64,000 nt of DNA from Xiphophorus maculatus (taxonomy: Eukaryota > Chordata > Actinopteri > Cyprinodontiformes > Poeciliidae), in contig NC_036460.1 in assembly GCF_002775205.1 (NCBI RefSeq), positions 22,586,751 to 22,650,750 on the forward strand, read 5' to 3'. Position numbers and translations under genes: made by a program. Below are positions 1 to 12,600 of this stretch, piece by piece (positions within the stretch are counted from its first letter, which is position 1; the number at the start of each line of letters is the position of its first letter). The notes below the pieces were generated by a model. It worked only from the letters and a program-made list of their open reading frames with translations. It was not told the DNA's origin and ran no database searches.

Positions 1-958
1 TTACATAATTTTGCATCTCCATATTGTCCTGTTTTGGCCTTTTTTGTATTTCCTTGTCCATTGATCATGGGTTTGTGTCAATTTACATTTCTTGTGAACA
101 GTTTTGCTTAATTTTGCATTCTGTTTTCGTGTTTTATTGATGTTCCATGCAATGTTTTTGACTGTGTAACTGTGTTTCAAATGAAAAGATTGAAGCTTGA
201 CTATCTTCAGTTAGGAACAAAATGAACGTGGAATATAAAAAGCTGCATTTCAAACTACTATGTTAAAAATGTAGATACTTTTAAGCTGTTTACGCAAAGA
301 TTAACTTAACTGTACACTAGAGAATTTTCTTCTTTGAATCTAAATATTACATGTGAATATACTTTGATCTAAATATTTATATTTTCTCCCACTTTGCGTC
401 AGCCACAATTGCATTTATTCATTTCGATTGTGTCATGGGTGCAAATAATTTTGCAAGATACTCTATAACTATATATAAATGTGTTTTTGTCATTATGTTT
501 TATTCCTTTATGTTTTTTAAAAACTTTTTAAATAATCTGTTTATTGCAAACTCACATCTTTAGTTGTTTTAGGTCTTGAGTAAAATAAATATTTGCGGTA
601 AAATCATGGGGCATCTTGACTTTCAGCTCTGATGCGATGAGCAAGCTTTTATTTTGTGAGTTGAGTTCTCCATCACTGCAAAATGTGTATGCTGTAATAA
701 ATAAATGATACCTTTAGCCTTACTATAAAATATAATGGAATCAACTGTGAAATACATCGGTTTAAAAGATTATTCAAAAAAAGCACTTTCAAGTTTGAAG
801 TCACAGCAGTAACATGTTTATCCACTTCATACTCACACATTTCTGTAGAACTAACACCAGTCCTTCATGTAATACAGGTTCACTCATGAACTGCAAGTAT
901 ATATTTTTGTTTACATTTTAATGTTTTGTTAACACAGAACCTCCACTGCTTCTTCATG

Positions 959-973
959 AACACTAGATGGCGC
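959..973 (+). promoter_or_regulatory. CTCF-like motif
   Basis: The sequence AACACTAGATGGCGC matches the vertebrate CTCF core (CCASYAGRKGGC) at all but the first positions. This is sequence match only; occupancy is unknown. Confidence 0.3.
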
Positions 974-2868
974 AACGCGTTTGAAAGAGACACCGTAGTT
1001 GGAGGCTGTTTCTGACTCTTCAAACAGGAATGTGACTTTACGGGAAAAACTTATGACCGTTCCTCACAAACCCGCCTGCTGACAGTATCACAGTTTGATC
1101 CCACGCAGAGTGTGCCATCTTTCACGCAAATTCTTCCTAGAAATGTGTTTACATTGTAGGAAGGATTCTGCTCTTTACAGCCACTCAGGTGGGTGTGGTT
1201 TCCTTGTCACATATGTAAGATTGCTCAAAGCTTTTCATTATATTCTGATGAATCATTCATTCCTTGCAAACATAATTAGGTAGAGGCTCAGATAAAAAGC
1301 ACAGCATGTATGTTACATGTATTTAGTCAACTTTGACAGTACTTTTTTTTCCAAACATTTTTCCCAATTTAAATAAATGCTTTATCATCCATTATGTTTT
1401 TTATATGAAGTTGCATTCAACAGATTGAAAAACAACTGTTTTTTCCCACCATAATACAATATTAGCAGGTAGGATGGAGTAAATCTTTTTATTATTTTGT
1501 CTGCTGACTTTATACCAAAAAGTGATTTTCACCCTTTTCTCTTCTACACAAATATTTCAGGATTTTTTACATATAAATTAATCAAACATTTATCAAAACA
1601 AACCATATTTGCTGAAAATTAAACAACAAAAAAGACAGGATGGTGAGTGACGGGTTTGTTTTAACTTTTACTGCCTTCATTAGAAGCTCTATTCTGTACT
1701 TTTTTTAAAATTTGTGATGTCTAAAATGTATTTATTTTAAATAGGTTTGGCAAAGCCAATTAAATGCTTTCTGACTTTGCTCTCAGCAAATTAAATCTAA
1801 TATGCTGAAAAGTAATTATTTATTTAGATTTTTGAGGAAGATAAAACAACAGAATGTAGATTAATTTACCATTAGCTTAATGTTTAAGCTAATGTTTTTG
1901 AGTTTTAGATGTTCACAAAACAACAGTGGTATAGCCAATATATTTAGCCAATGCCATTAAAACCACTGAAAATCAGTGTAGTCCATGTATATTGCAGAAA
2001 ATATTCTGTCACAGGTAAATGCATGATGCAGCCTAACCTGCTTCTCTTTTTGCATCCCTGATGTCATTATTTTGTCTAAAATGCACAAAAGCAGAATAAA
2101 AATAGCTTTTGATGTTAATATTTAAATATAAATGTTATTTTTCAAATGTTTAGGTTGTAAAAAGTTCACTTTCGGGGAAGATCTAGTTCAGATCCAACTT
2201 TGCAAGCCAAACCTGTATGGCCAACTTCCTTTTGGAGATTCTCATCTGGTGACTCCTCTAAATTAGATAAACTTGTTTGGTCTTTTAGTAGCAGCACTGT
2301 TATTAACTTCAACCTTTAACATGCTAAATGAGACTTGTAGAGCCTGACATGCAACTCTGTACTTTGTTTCCGTTTTCCCCAGTCTCAAACAGACTGGCTT
2401 CAAGGCGAACCTTTAAGCACACAATTCCTGGGAACACCAGGACTTATCTTGAATGTTTCAGACCTTTGAGAAGTTGTTCTCACAGTAGAACAAAAAAACA
2501 AACAATAAAATATTTTAAAAACATTCTCAGACTGATGGACAATCCTTGTATCTTGCTGGATGATGTGAGAACTGAATGTTTTTTTTAATTCTTTCCGTAT
2601 TTGTGATATTGCACACCTGAATACAGGAGACCATGCAGCCAACTACAGACTTAAGATTTCCTCACCTGGTTAGGTTTGCTAAATTTATCTGATATTTACC
2701 CTCCTCACTGATCTGGAATTTTGGTTATGATTTACCAAATTTCCCACACTTTGAAGGTTTTGGTGCAGTTTCTGTTAAATAAACATCTAGATAGTGTGAG
2801 ATGTCCTGTTGTTCATCTAGTTTGTGAGTATTAAGAGATGTCAGTCTTTACAACCGGAAATCTTACAT

Positions 2869-2891
2869 TTTGTGTGTGTGTGTGTGTGTGC
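2869..2891 (+). repeat. (TG)n microsatellite
   Basis: Short run of TG dinucleotides, seen directly. Confidence 0.8.
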
Positions 2892-3104
2892 GTATCCATG
2901 GCTTACGTTACATCGGGCATCTATACTGCTGTGAGGCTGTGTGTTGATATTTTTAGATACAGACTAATGCATACCACATTTAAATATATCACCTTTACTT
3001 GCCAGGCTACAAATTATAGCTTAGGATAGTTAGGGGCACTCCAACAGTTACCATCAAAAGATTCTTTTCCCTCATCTTTGACATGAACGTTTTGAGCATT
3101 TTTT

Positions 3105-3213
3105 CTTTTTGTCTTTAAATATATTTACTTTTAAAGACAAAAAGTAAATATACTTTTTTGTATATTTACTTTGCACGTTAACACTTGCAAAGGCTTAACG
3201 TGCCTTTGCAAGT
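3105..3213. repeat. Cluster of three inverted repeats
   Basis: Arm pairs seen directly: 3105-3119 with 3130-3144 (15 bp); 3142-3152 with 3161-3171 (11 bp); and an interleaved set, 3173-3181 with 3195-3203 (9 bp) and 3183-3193 with 3203-3213 (11 bp). The last two interlock like a pseudoknot. No transposon ends were recognised. Confidence 0.75.
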
Positions 3214-3599
3214 CGTACAGAAAACACACACTTTTTGCAGCCATCATCAGGCTTTTGCTATTATCTTGTCTGGATATGTGACCGCTCTTCTTGGCAGAAT
3301 TCATTGAGTTGATTTATTTCCTGGCACCGACCCTGCTTTTAGTCCTCCTCCACAAGTTTTCTGCAAAGTTTGGAACATTATCCATTCCTTATCCATTCCT
3401 AAGCAAGTCTCAATAATAATTGTGTTAAAGTTTTACCCATTTGTATACATTTTTAGGGATTCCTGACTCATATCCCGTCAGAAACAACCCTGCATGGCAT
3501 TCACCCAGAATATGAGTGCTGTCTGTGTAAACTTCATTTTACGTGCAAGTGGTAATTTTAAGCAGTTATAAAAAAAACAGCTAAGAGACACAAGCGATT

Positions 3600-6451
3600 T
3601 AAGAAACAACAGTTTACTGTTTTTAACCAAATGACTACAGTCTGGCGGCACAAATTAGTTTTTTATCTAAGTATAGCCTCATCACAGTGAACTTCATTGC
3701 AACGAAAACAATATGATTTTACAAAACCTCCACATGATGTTTAGAACAGAAAAAGAAAACGGCATTGAAGTCTCAAATGTGGATCAGTAGAACAGCTGTA
3801 CTGGAAAAATGCAGAACATTTCATCAGATTTCCACAACATATGGGACAACACAGGAGAAATGATGAGACTTCAGGTCTGCTATGTATATTCATACGTCAA
3901 AGGCAAAATTAGTTTTTTTGTTTTTTTAAAAAAATGTAATTCTGCTGCTATAATTCCCACTTAAAACATCAAAAACATGGGATAAATTATCAATCGAACC
4001 AAAAATTGTTTTAAACCAAAAGGACTTTTCAGTGTACATGTCACTCATGCGATTCAGCCTCACTCAACATGCACTTCAGAAACAAGCATAACAAAATGTG
4101 ACAAACCTACTACCAACCATCTGGGAGAAAGAAAAACCAAAATTAGATCTATTGTTATTATATCACAGCACATCGGCAAAAAAAAAAAAATCCTTTAGAT
4201 TTGGATTGAGAATAAATATAAACTATTACAAATGGACATTGAAAGACATATAGAGACCTAGAGCTTCAACGAAGAAGTGTTTCCTCTTGTGGCTGTAATA
4301 TCCAAAACATAAATAAGTCCCAATAAGACATCCTTTTGCAAAGTTCATTATGTCTTCAGCTTAACGGTGAAACCAGTCCATCCGGTCCTGCTGCCAGACT
4401 AAAACCGTAGACGTGTCTGCAGTCGAAGGTAACTTGAGAATGGACATGGCGGACACAGTATGCATACCATACATTATGCAAGAAACTGGGGTCATCACTC
4501 TATTTATACTCTCGTAAAAAGCTGCAGCCTGCACAGAAGCAGCAGCGTGTGGGGAAGTCAGGGGAGGTGAAAAGAGAAAAATCCAAAATTAGTATAGATA
4601 ATAAAAAGGTGTCATCATGCGTCCTCAAGAGTTCATTAAGCCTTCATTAAGCCGACTTTGATTTTTGGTCTTTCAGTACCTGAAGAACAAGGCGAACATC
4701 AAACCTGAGGCTTTGTTGTCTTTTTAAGAAAGTAAAGTCCGTCTAGAGAGACGAGTCAGAACGCTTGTGCTCCTTCATTTTCCTTTGGGACAATACCAAG
4801 GCTAATATTTCATCTTGTAGCCTTTGGAATACAATAACAACTATATAGCTTCCTCCCCACCCCCATCAAAAAGCATGGGGAAAACAAATATTAAGAGAAC
4901 ATTTGGTTATGAATAACCACAATTATAACAGATTACAAAGAAGCCTTCAATAAACACCCTCCAAACAACAACAAGAAAAAAAAACTAACTATAAAACATT
5001 TTTTCCAAATATCATGTTGGCCATTTTAATGCAGGTGTAAGGCGGATAGATGAACTACGTCCTTGCAGCATGGGGAGTTGGATCTCCCTCACCAAGGTGA
5101 AGGAATCATTGTGCTCTCTGCAAAGGGTGGGATACTAAAATAAAAGATGTAAAGGAACCAATTACAGTACAAAAGAATGGTTCCAATAACCTCTATATAG
5201 TGCAGATAGTTACAGATTGTACCTTTGGTTCTTCTGCAGATCTAAAAATCGGAAAAAAGTAATAATATAATATAATTTTCTAATATTATGAATTAAAATT
5301 GGACTGGACTTTGCTTTCAATCAGTCCTCCAATTAAACTTCCATGTGTCCCTGCAAAGTTAGCCAAAACAGTTTCAGATAGTCATAGCAAATGATAAAGC
5401 ACAGCCTCTACTACTATGAGCAGCTGTGTGTGCTTCACCTACAGCAGCATGGAGCAAAACTGCTTCCTCTACATGTACAAAAGCATTTTGCTCAGAAATC
5501 GTCTTGTTTAAGGCAATGACTATAGATTACAGCAGCGTGTTGTAGATTGTTTATCTCTTCAAAGTGTCTACTTCAATTGAAAAACCTAAAAGAACACTAG
5601 CCGATAAAACGATTGGTCACAAATGATTGGTCACAATTCTAAACCAAAAAGGCATAAAGACTCTAATTTTAACAATGCAATGACAAACAAAAAAAAGAAT
5701 AGGACTGTTATCCACTGCACAGTTTGTAACATTTGAGCACCGCTGCATTGATGCACATCTATTAAACTCTCCACTGGAAGAAACCTGCATGAAAGTGGCT
5801 ATATGTATGGGGTTTTTTTGTCTGTTTTTTTTTTATTTTATTTTTTTAATCTGGATCCCATTTGGAAAAATATATCATTCTTATTGCTTTAATTTCACAT
5901 GCGGCTTTACAAAACCTGACACGTTTGAATCTAAAAAAGCCTATGTGGTAACTATGGACGCTATTTTTTTGTTTTTTAAATATATGTATAAAAAGACAGT
6001 TTCTGTCAGAAGAACAGTGACGCACATGAGATAGGAGAACGCTTTAGAAATAGACATTCATATTCATTTGTCCAGCATGAATAAATGCGTCATGTGCTGC
6101 GCTCCTCGATGCAAATAGTCTGTTTTCGTTTAAGTGACTTATGAAACCTTCCAATCTGATTTCAGAGTAGACCATACATCAAATAAACATAAGGGAGAAG
6201 TAATAAAAAAATAATAATAAATCAGTCTTATACTCCCCTAAAAAATTAAATAACCCACTGAGTGTATCATGGTTTCTATATATCCCATAAGATATTGGCT
6301 GCACCCCGTCCAGAAATGTATTTGAGGTCCGAGAGCGTTGCTTTGCATTGTAGTGTGCATGTCCGTCCTCTCTCCTTGGACTCTTTTCTTAACAGGGGGA
6401 GCGTAAGTTTTGTGTTTCTTGGCGGGTTTGCAGTAGAAGTCACAATCTGCG
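3600..6451 (-). other. slc1a5: Probable slc1a5 3' UTR and downstream flank
   Basis: Non-coding sequence follows the slc1a5 stop. On the minus strand the clearest poly(A) signals are overlapping AATAAA hexamers near 5826-5842, which would give a 3' UTR of about 0.6 kb. A further candidate lies near 3312. I cannot tell which end is used. Confidence 0.35.
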
Positions 6452-6680
6452 TTACATGGACGACTCTTTCTCGGAAGAAAGGTCTCCTTTTGCGCCCTCC
6501 AAGCCTCGTTTATCGATGAGCGGCGAGTGCTCGGGCATGGCGGCGGACGCCTCTCTGTCCATCCTGACCTCGCTGAGCTCCTCCACTCCTTCGTGTTTGG
6601 ATGTTTTGTCCACAAAGTGCTGCAGGAGCCCCGCTCCGAAGGCGTCGCCCTCCACATTCAGCACAGTGCAGGTGCGGTCA
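6452..6680 (-). CDS. slc1a5: slc1a5 coding exon 8 and stop
   Basis: Terminal coding exon from the TM8 motif [17 protein letters not shown] through a hydrophilic cytoplasmic tail to SEKESSM and TAA at 6452-6454. The Cys in DRTC marks the ASCT2 branch. Confidence 0.95.
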
Positions 6681-9600
6681 CTAAAGAGGGACAAAACGGG
6701 ATAAGAAGAGAGATTTAATGTTATGATGCACATTACGTATTGAAGCGATACAAGCCTTGAATTACATGCCAACCAGAAAGCCAAATTTTTGATTTTCCAA
6801 ATGTTTGCTGCATCCCCCATGTATAGAATTAATTACATATGCCTCAATTCAATTTCATTTACAAACTAGACGTATTTCATGATTTAACAAAATTATTTAT
6901 TGATCCTGTGCTGGAACACTTTATAAATTAATTTAAATTTCAACTTTAAACGTCAACTGTACCCATCAAACTCAGTGGGCGGGACAACTAGGGCAGCTTC
7001 TATTGAGACCCTGGTGTCTGATTGGCTGCTTAAAACAGCAGGTCAAGACAACTTTTCCCCCAACTTTGCTCACTCTGAGGTCAATGTCTTCCATTAAAAG
7101 TGCAGAAATAACTTCAATAGCAGAATTAACTTGTTGCAATTTATTTACACAAACTCTGGGTGAGCAACTTTAGCCCCTGTATCTCCAGTTGGATCTGAAA
7201 CATGTCTAACAAGTTCACAAGAGAGTGCTAGCCGATGTTAGCTAGTGGGCGGGGCTAACGTTGATCCAGTTTGAAGTCTGTTGCCACTTTCTCCACACAG
7301 CACCACAGTGAGCTCTCCTGTGAACCTATTAGCAATATTTCAGACCAAACAAGACATGTAGAGGATAGAGTTGCTCTCCCATAATTTGTAGTAAATAAAT
7401 TACAGCAATTTATTGAAGTTATTGCCACACTAGCAGTGAAAATATTGGCCCCAGGATCCTAGCAAACTTGGAAGTTGTCTTGACTTGCTCTTTGAAGCAG
7501 CCAATCAAATGTCAGGATCTCTACAGTAGCTCTCAGAATAACACCCACTGAGGTTGATGAATAGTTGACAGCTTAATTTAATTCATGATGTGACTCAGCA
7601 CAGGAATATGAAACACTTTATTAAATTATAAAAAAAGTTATGTGATTTTTTAAAAAATGAGATATTTATTTAAGGCGCATATATAATTTCTTCTCCATTT
7701 AATTCCAGTTTTTATAAAGAATTTTTAGTTATTTATTTAATCATTTTTAGTTTTTATAAATTATTTCATAAGTGACTTATTTATTGTAACTTTGCTGTCT
7801 TCACTCTTGTGTTTTTATGCCCTGCTTTGTGTTGCTCTGTATAAAATTAAATTAATTAAAGTTTATGGTTGCAGTGTATGACGGTTGTTTTCTACTCACA
7901 CAAGCCAGTCAACAGCCAGGATGAGAGAGATGTCACTGGTGGGCAGTCCAATTGCCTCCAGGATTATAGCTAGGGTCAGCACACCGCCTGCAGGTATACC
8001 TGCAGCTCCAACACTGGACGCTGTCGCCGTCACACTGACAAACACAAGGCACAAAGTCACCAAACTCAATTACCAAACTTTCCACACAAAGAAGGAGCTG
8101 TAAATGCATCATCGCATATAGTTTTAAACCTCTCCGCTTAAATGGAGTCGCATCACCGCAGACGTCAGACTTACAGGATGGTTATGACTTGGATAAAGTT
8201 GAGACTGGTGTTGTTAAGCTGGGCGATGAAAACCGCCGCCACACACTGGAAGAGCGCGGCCCCGTCCATGTTGACCGTGGCGCCGATGGGCAGGATGAAG
8301 CGGCTTATGTGCTTGGACACGCCGTTTTTCTCCTCCACGCACTTCATCATGAGGGGCAGAGTGGCAGAGCTGGAAACAGGAAACAGAGTTTCAGAGCAGA
8401 GGAGGAGTGTGGGTGCCTCAACAGGAGAGCCTCAGTTTGTGGATATTCAGCAAGCCCAACTGAGCAAACAGAGCCGAGTTTGAGGTGAAATACCTGGAGC
8501 TCGTTCCAAAAGCCGTGGCCAAGGCTGTGAAGATGCCCCACAGGAAGGTGTAGGGGTTCTTCCTGGTAAAAATGAAGTAGATGAGGGGCAGCACCAGCAG
8601 GCCGTGAATGGCGTGGCCAATCATGCAGCAGGCGATGTATTTTCCCAGGCTGGCAAACAGCTTGCCGACGTCGTCCATCTCCACAATCTTACCGGCGACG
8701 AGGAACATGATACCTACAGGGGCGTACCTGCAGCCAGACGAGAGAAAAGACCAGGACAATACTGCAGGTCAGGTTTCTGGAACACAGCACAAAGGAAATG
8801 TACCTCGCTGATAAAGGTTACTTAACAGACTTACAATGCTCTGTTTGAGAAAAACATTTTCTGAAAGGTCTCAAACTAGTAACACCCTGTAGATGTGTAA
8901 ACATCCCTGATAAAGATGTCTAAAGAGCCTAGAAATAAAATCTTTCATTTCAGTACTATTTCAAAATGATGCTACTACTTGATTTTAGGAAACTTTAGAA
9001 AGACAAAAGCTTTAAGTTGAGTACATTATTTTTTTTCAGTGGAGGAAAAAGATGTTGAGAATAAAGCAAAATTATTAGTGTTGCACAATTTATAATCCTA
9101 AACTCTTGGGACCATTTACCGCAGACTTCAGACGTAGAGGATGGTTATGATTTGGATAAAGTTGTTAAGCTGGGCAATGAATTTACAATTTACATAGAAA
9201 TCTAAATCAATTTTAAAATTCTGAATTATTATTTAGAAGAATTTTGCACTTGACCAGTGCCTAAAAACCTTTATTCATTGTAACAACAATGTATTCATGA
9301 AATGGATAACTCTGTGTATTATTTATTATTTCAACAGAATTTCTGGAATAAGTAAGTTTGTCTGAACTACTAATCTAATATTTGCACTGTAAAAAATTAA
9401 AACACTTCCCCTAAAAATTCAAGTGCCACCAGTAGCAGCAGAGATTATAAAAACATAAGCTTCCTAATGATCTAAAATTAATAATTTAAAATGTAATTAT
9501 TGAGTAGTTAAGACAAACATGTAACAGAACTTTTGGGGGAAAGAATGCTGCGTTTCTGAAAGCTTCTACGGTCCTACTTATTAGTAGGTTGTTCAAATTT

Positions 9601-12600
9601 GAAATTTGTTGCAATTTTTCTGCGTCCTCCTCACTTTTGCAAACCCCCAAAACGACCAAACAAAAACAAGGGCGTTTTCTTACCACATGATCCAGGACAC
9701 CAGCACCATGGTGGCCTCGTTGAAGGAGTTGAAGAACTTGATGAGGATCTCTCCTTCTTCGCCCAGCTTCCTCAGAGCCACACCGAAAACAATGGCGAAC
9801 ACCACCAATCCAAGGATGTTCATCCCGTCTTGATCTGTTCCAACGGGAACCTGAGAAGAAGCACGGATTTGTTTAGAAAAAAAATATATATAAGAGGAAG
9901 CAAAACATTTTAAAATGATTATCTGTGGAGTTTTGTTGATAACCAAATAAATCCCTCACCTTCTCTGGGATTCCGGACGCGTTTATCATCTTGTAGGAGG
10001 TTCCATACTAGTGGGGAAGAATTTTAAAAAAATTATTAAGAAATACAAAAGCAGCTTTTGTTATGTAAGGTTAATATCTAGAAAATAAAATCACAGATTT
10101 AAGGTCTAATGCTCACCGACTGAAAGGCGGCAGACACCAGGTTGGAGGGGAAGATGTTTCTGTGAACAGAAATGAAAACAACGCATATTATTTCACTTCC
10201 CACATACATGAGGAAAAAAACCCAAAGGTAATAAAACAGTGGAGCAGAAATGTTTAAGCCCATGTCTTACAACATCTGTAAGACGGATCAGTGTATTATA
10301 GCTAAATCCTTGAGCCTAATTTGAGCAGTTTATGTAGTTTTGCAGCACTACATCCCAGAGAACCTTGGGTTGTAGCCTTTTCTTCAGCTGCCACAAAGAA
10401 CTAAACTATTAAACCTCTTTTCCCCCCTCCTTTGTGCTCCTATTATTTAATGCCATGTCTGCACTAACAAGCACAAAAAGCTTTTATATACATTAAGTCC
10501 AACTGCAAATTATATCCCCCCTCAAGAACTCGTAAAGCCTTGTGCACTCGATACCCCTGCTCTCAGCCGTCTGCAGTGGATTTGGAGCAATAGGGATTAA
10601 CTTCACAAGCTCCTTCTTGTCAGCCAATCATTGGAAACATCAGGCTCAAACATCATGTGATGAGGCGGCATGCAACTGAAAACAAAGGCTGAAAAAGGCT
10701 TCCAAGAATACAAGCTTTGGACCTCTTAATGTACCATTCTTACGTTTACTGGATATTTGAAAATGGAGGAGGGAAAAAAGATTATCAGCGATACAAGCAA
10801 TAATATAGATCCATATTTATTACAGACGCTCCTATCATTCCGTCAGACATTGGAATTGGAGCGTCTTTCTTCAATCGGCTCTTATAGATGACCAGCATGG
10901 TCACATCCTGAAAAATGGATTTCACCTTTTGCCGACAATCTTTTTCCTTCCACTCAACTTTCCATTAATGTCCTTGGATACAGCACTCAGTCTTTAGCAA
11001 AGTATACTTTTGGGTCTCACCTGCCTTTATGTGGAAGTAGTTTAGCATTAGCAATGTTGATTGTTTCGGCCATAACTCAAGATTTCTGGATTAAAAACCT
11101 TTTTTATTGGTCATATAATATTGATATTTCCTGAGGCCTTTTACAAGTTTAAACCCATAGCAACAAACACCTGAATTAAAGCACTTTGAGATTAATTTAT
11201 TATTTTAATTAGATTTCCTATTGTAATCTAATGTATTTAGATGGGGTCATCATGACTGCAGAAGATGAAATGCCTGCATGGCACCGTCCACTGTAACTTG
11301 GAACATTCAGTAGTTTACACCAAAGATCACACCTAAGCAGTCTGGTCCCTCTTCCCTATTTTGGAGGTGACTTTGTCCCACATGTTGATGTGAAACTCCA
11401 TCATGAATACCAGCTTTCCAGTGAATCATCCTCAGCCGATCGCGTCAGTGTTAGAAGAGTGCATCAAATTCTGAGAGTGTAAGGTCTTCTAGGAGTCACA
11501 ATGTGACATTGCTATGTAAATTGTGAGATAAAACACAAAGGTGTCCTTGTCATGCCAACGCTGACTGGGACACACAAAGCATTCCATCACATGCTGCTAC
11601 GAAGGAATGTCCTTTTAAGTTTGACGTCGACTTGGAGTTTTGTTGCCTCCCCCGATCCAGGGCAGGGCAACAAGGAAGAATAAATGTTTGGCTTTAAACC
11701 TAACAACTGTTAATATTGGTGATTCATGAACGCATGATAAACAAAAATGATCTTAGTTTTTATTTTTGGTATGAAGATGAAAAATCAGCCAAGTTAGCTA
11801 ACCTAACTGGGGTATATCGTAAACAGCTACGTGGTCTTCTAGGAAAAATCCATATTTACTTTCATATGTTTGTGCTGCTCTAGATAAACATCTTTCACTG
11901 CATGTAAATCTAACAGGTGACATCACACCTGACCATTGACTGTACAAGTAGACATTTGGTTTATGTGTGAAAGGAAAAAGCAGGAGATAAGAAATGTCAA
12001 CACGGATGCATAGGAGTGCCTGCAAACCTGCTGTAAACTGGGTCCGTCTGACCCTGCTAGCAGCGTGGCCAGTTTTAAAGATACAGTAACTTATCCCCAA
12101 CCAAACGGCGACATTAAACCCGACCTGGATCTGTGAGCCGGGCTGCTGTTTCTCAAACAGCTCAGATCCACCCGGCTGTGAAGCCACCAAAACACAGAGA
12201 GTAAGACGGGGAGAGGGGGGTGGGGGGCTCCTTCTAATGAAAGACCAGCTATGTGATTAGGATCGTGTGGAAGCACACATGTGCGTGGTGACGGCATGTG
12301 CCGAACATGAGATAAACGTCTTGTCAGGCTGGAAACAAATGATTGCTGTAGTCAAATGCTGAACTCAGCCACCTCAGTAAAACTGAGGTACAAACTGTTT
12401 TTTCTATTTTTTTTAGTCCTCTTGAGGTCTGTTGACACCCATGGCATGTCTATTTTTAGTAAACGAATGCATCTCAATTACCGTTTCTCTGCGGGGTTTT
12501 TTGTGTTATTCTTATGCTTTAACTTACTCTACTGAAGATGTCATTTTTAATTGTTGTTGTAATTGCTGCTAGTTTCTCGGTAACCCCTCCCGTTCTATCG

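Larger units (their letters stand above)
1..3600. other. Intergenic, AT-rich, downstream of slc1a5
   Basis: No coding exon was recognised. Plus-strand AATAAA hexamers occur near 583 and 698, so the left edge could be the 3' UTR of a plus-strand gene lying outside the window, but nothing coding supports this. A short TG repeat lies near 2870-2890, and a hairpin cluster at 3105-3213 is listed separately. Confidence 0.4.

Noticed and set aside
6238-6820. Several 80-140 residue open frames overlapping the end of slc1a5
   Set aside because: Shadows of exon 8 in other frames, or exon 8 read through into intron 7.
11798-12297. 130- and 68-residue minus-strand open frames in slc1a5 intron 1
   Set aside because: No family motif, no conserved splice context, overlapping registers.
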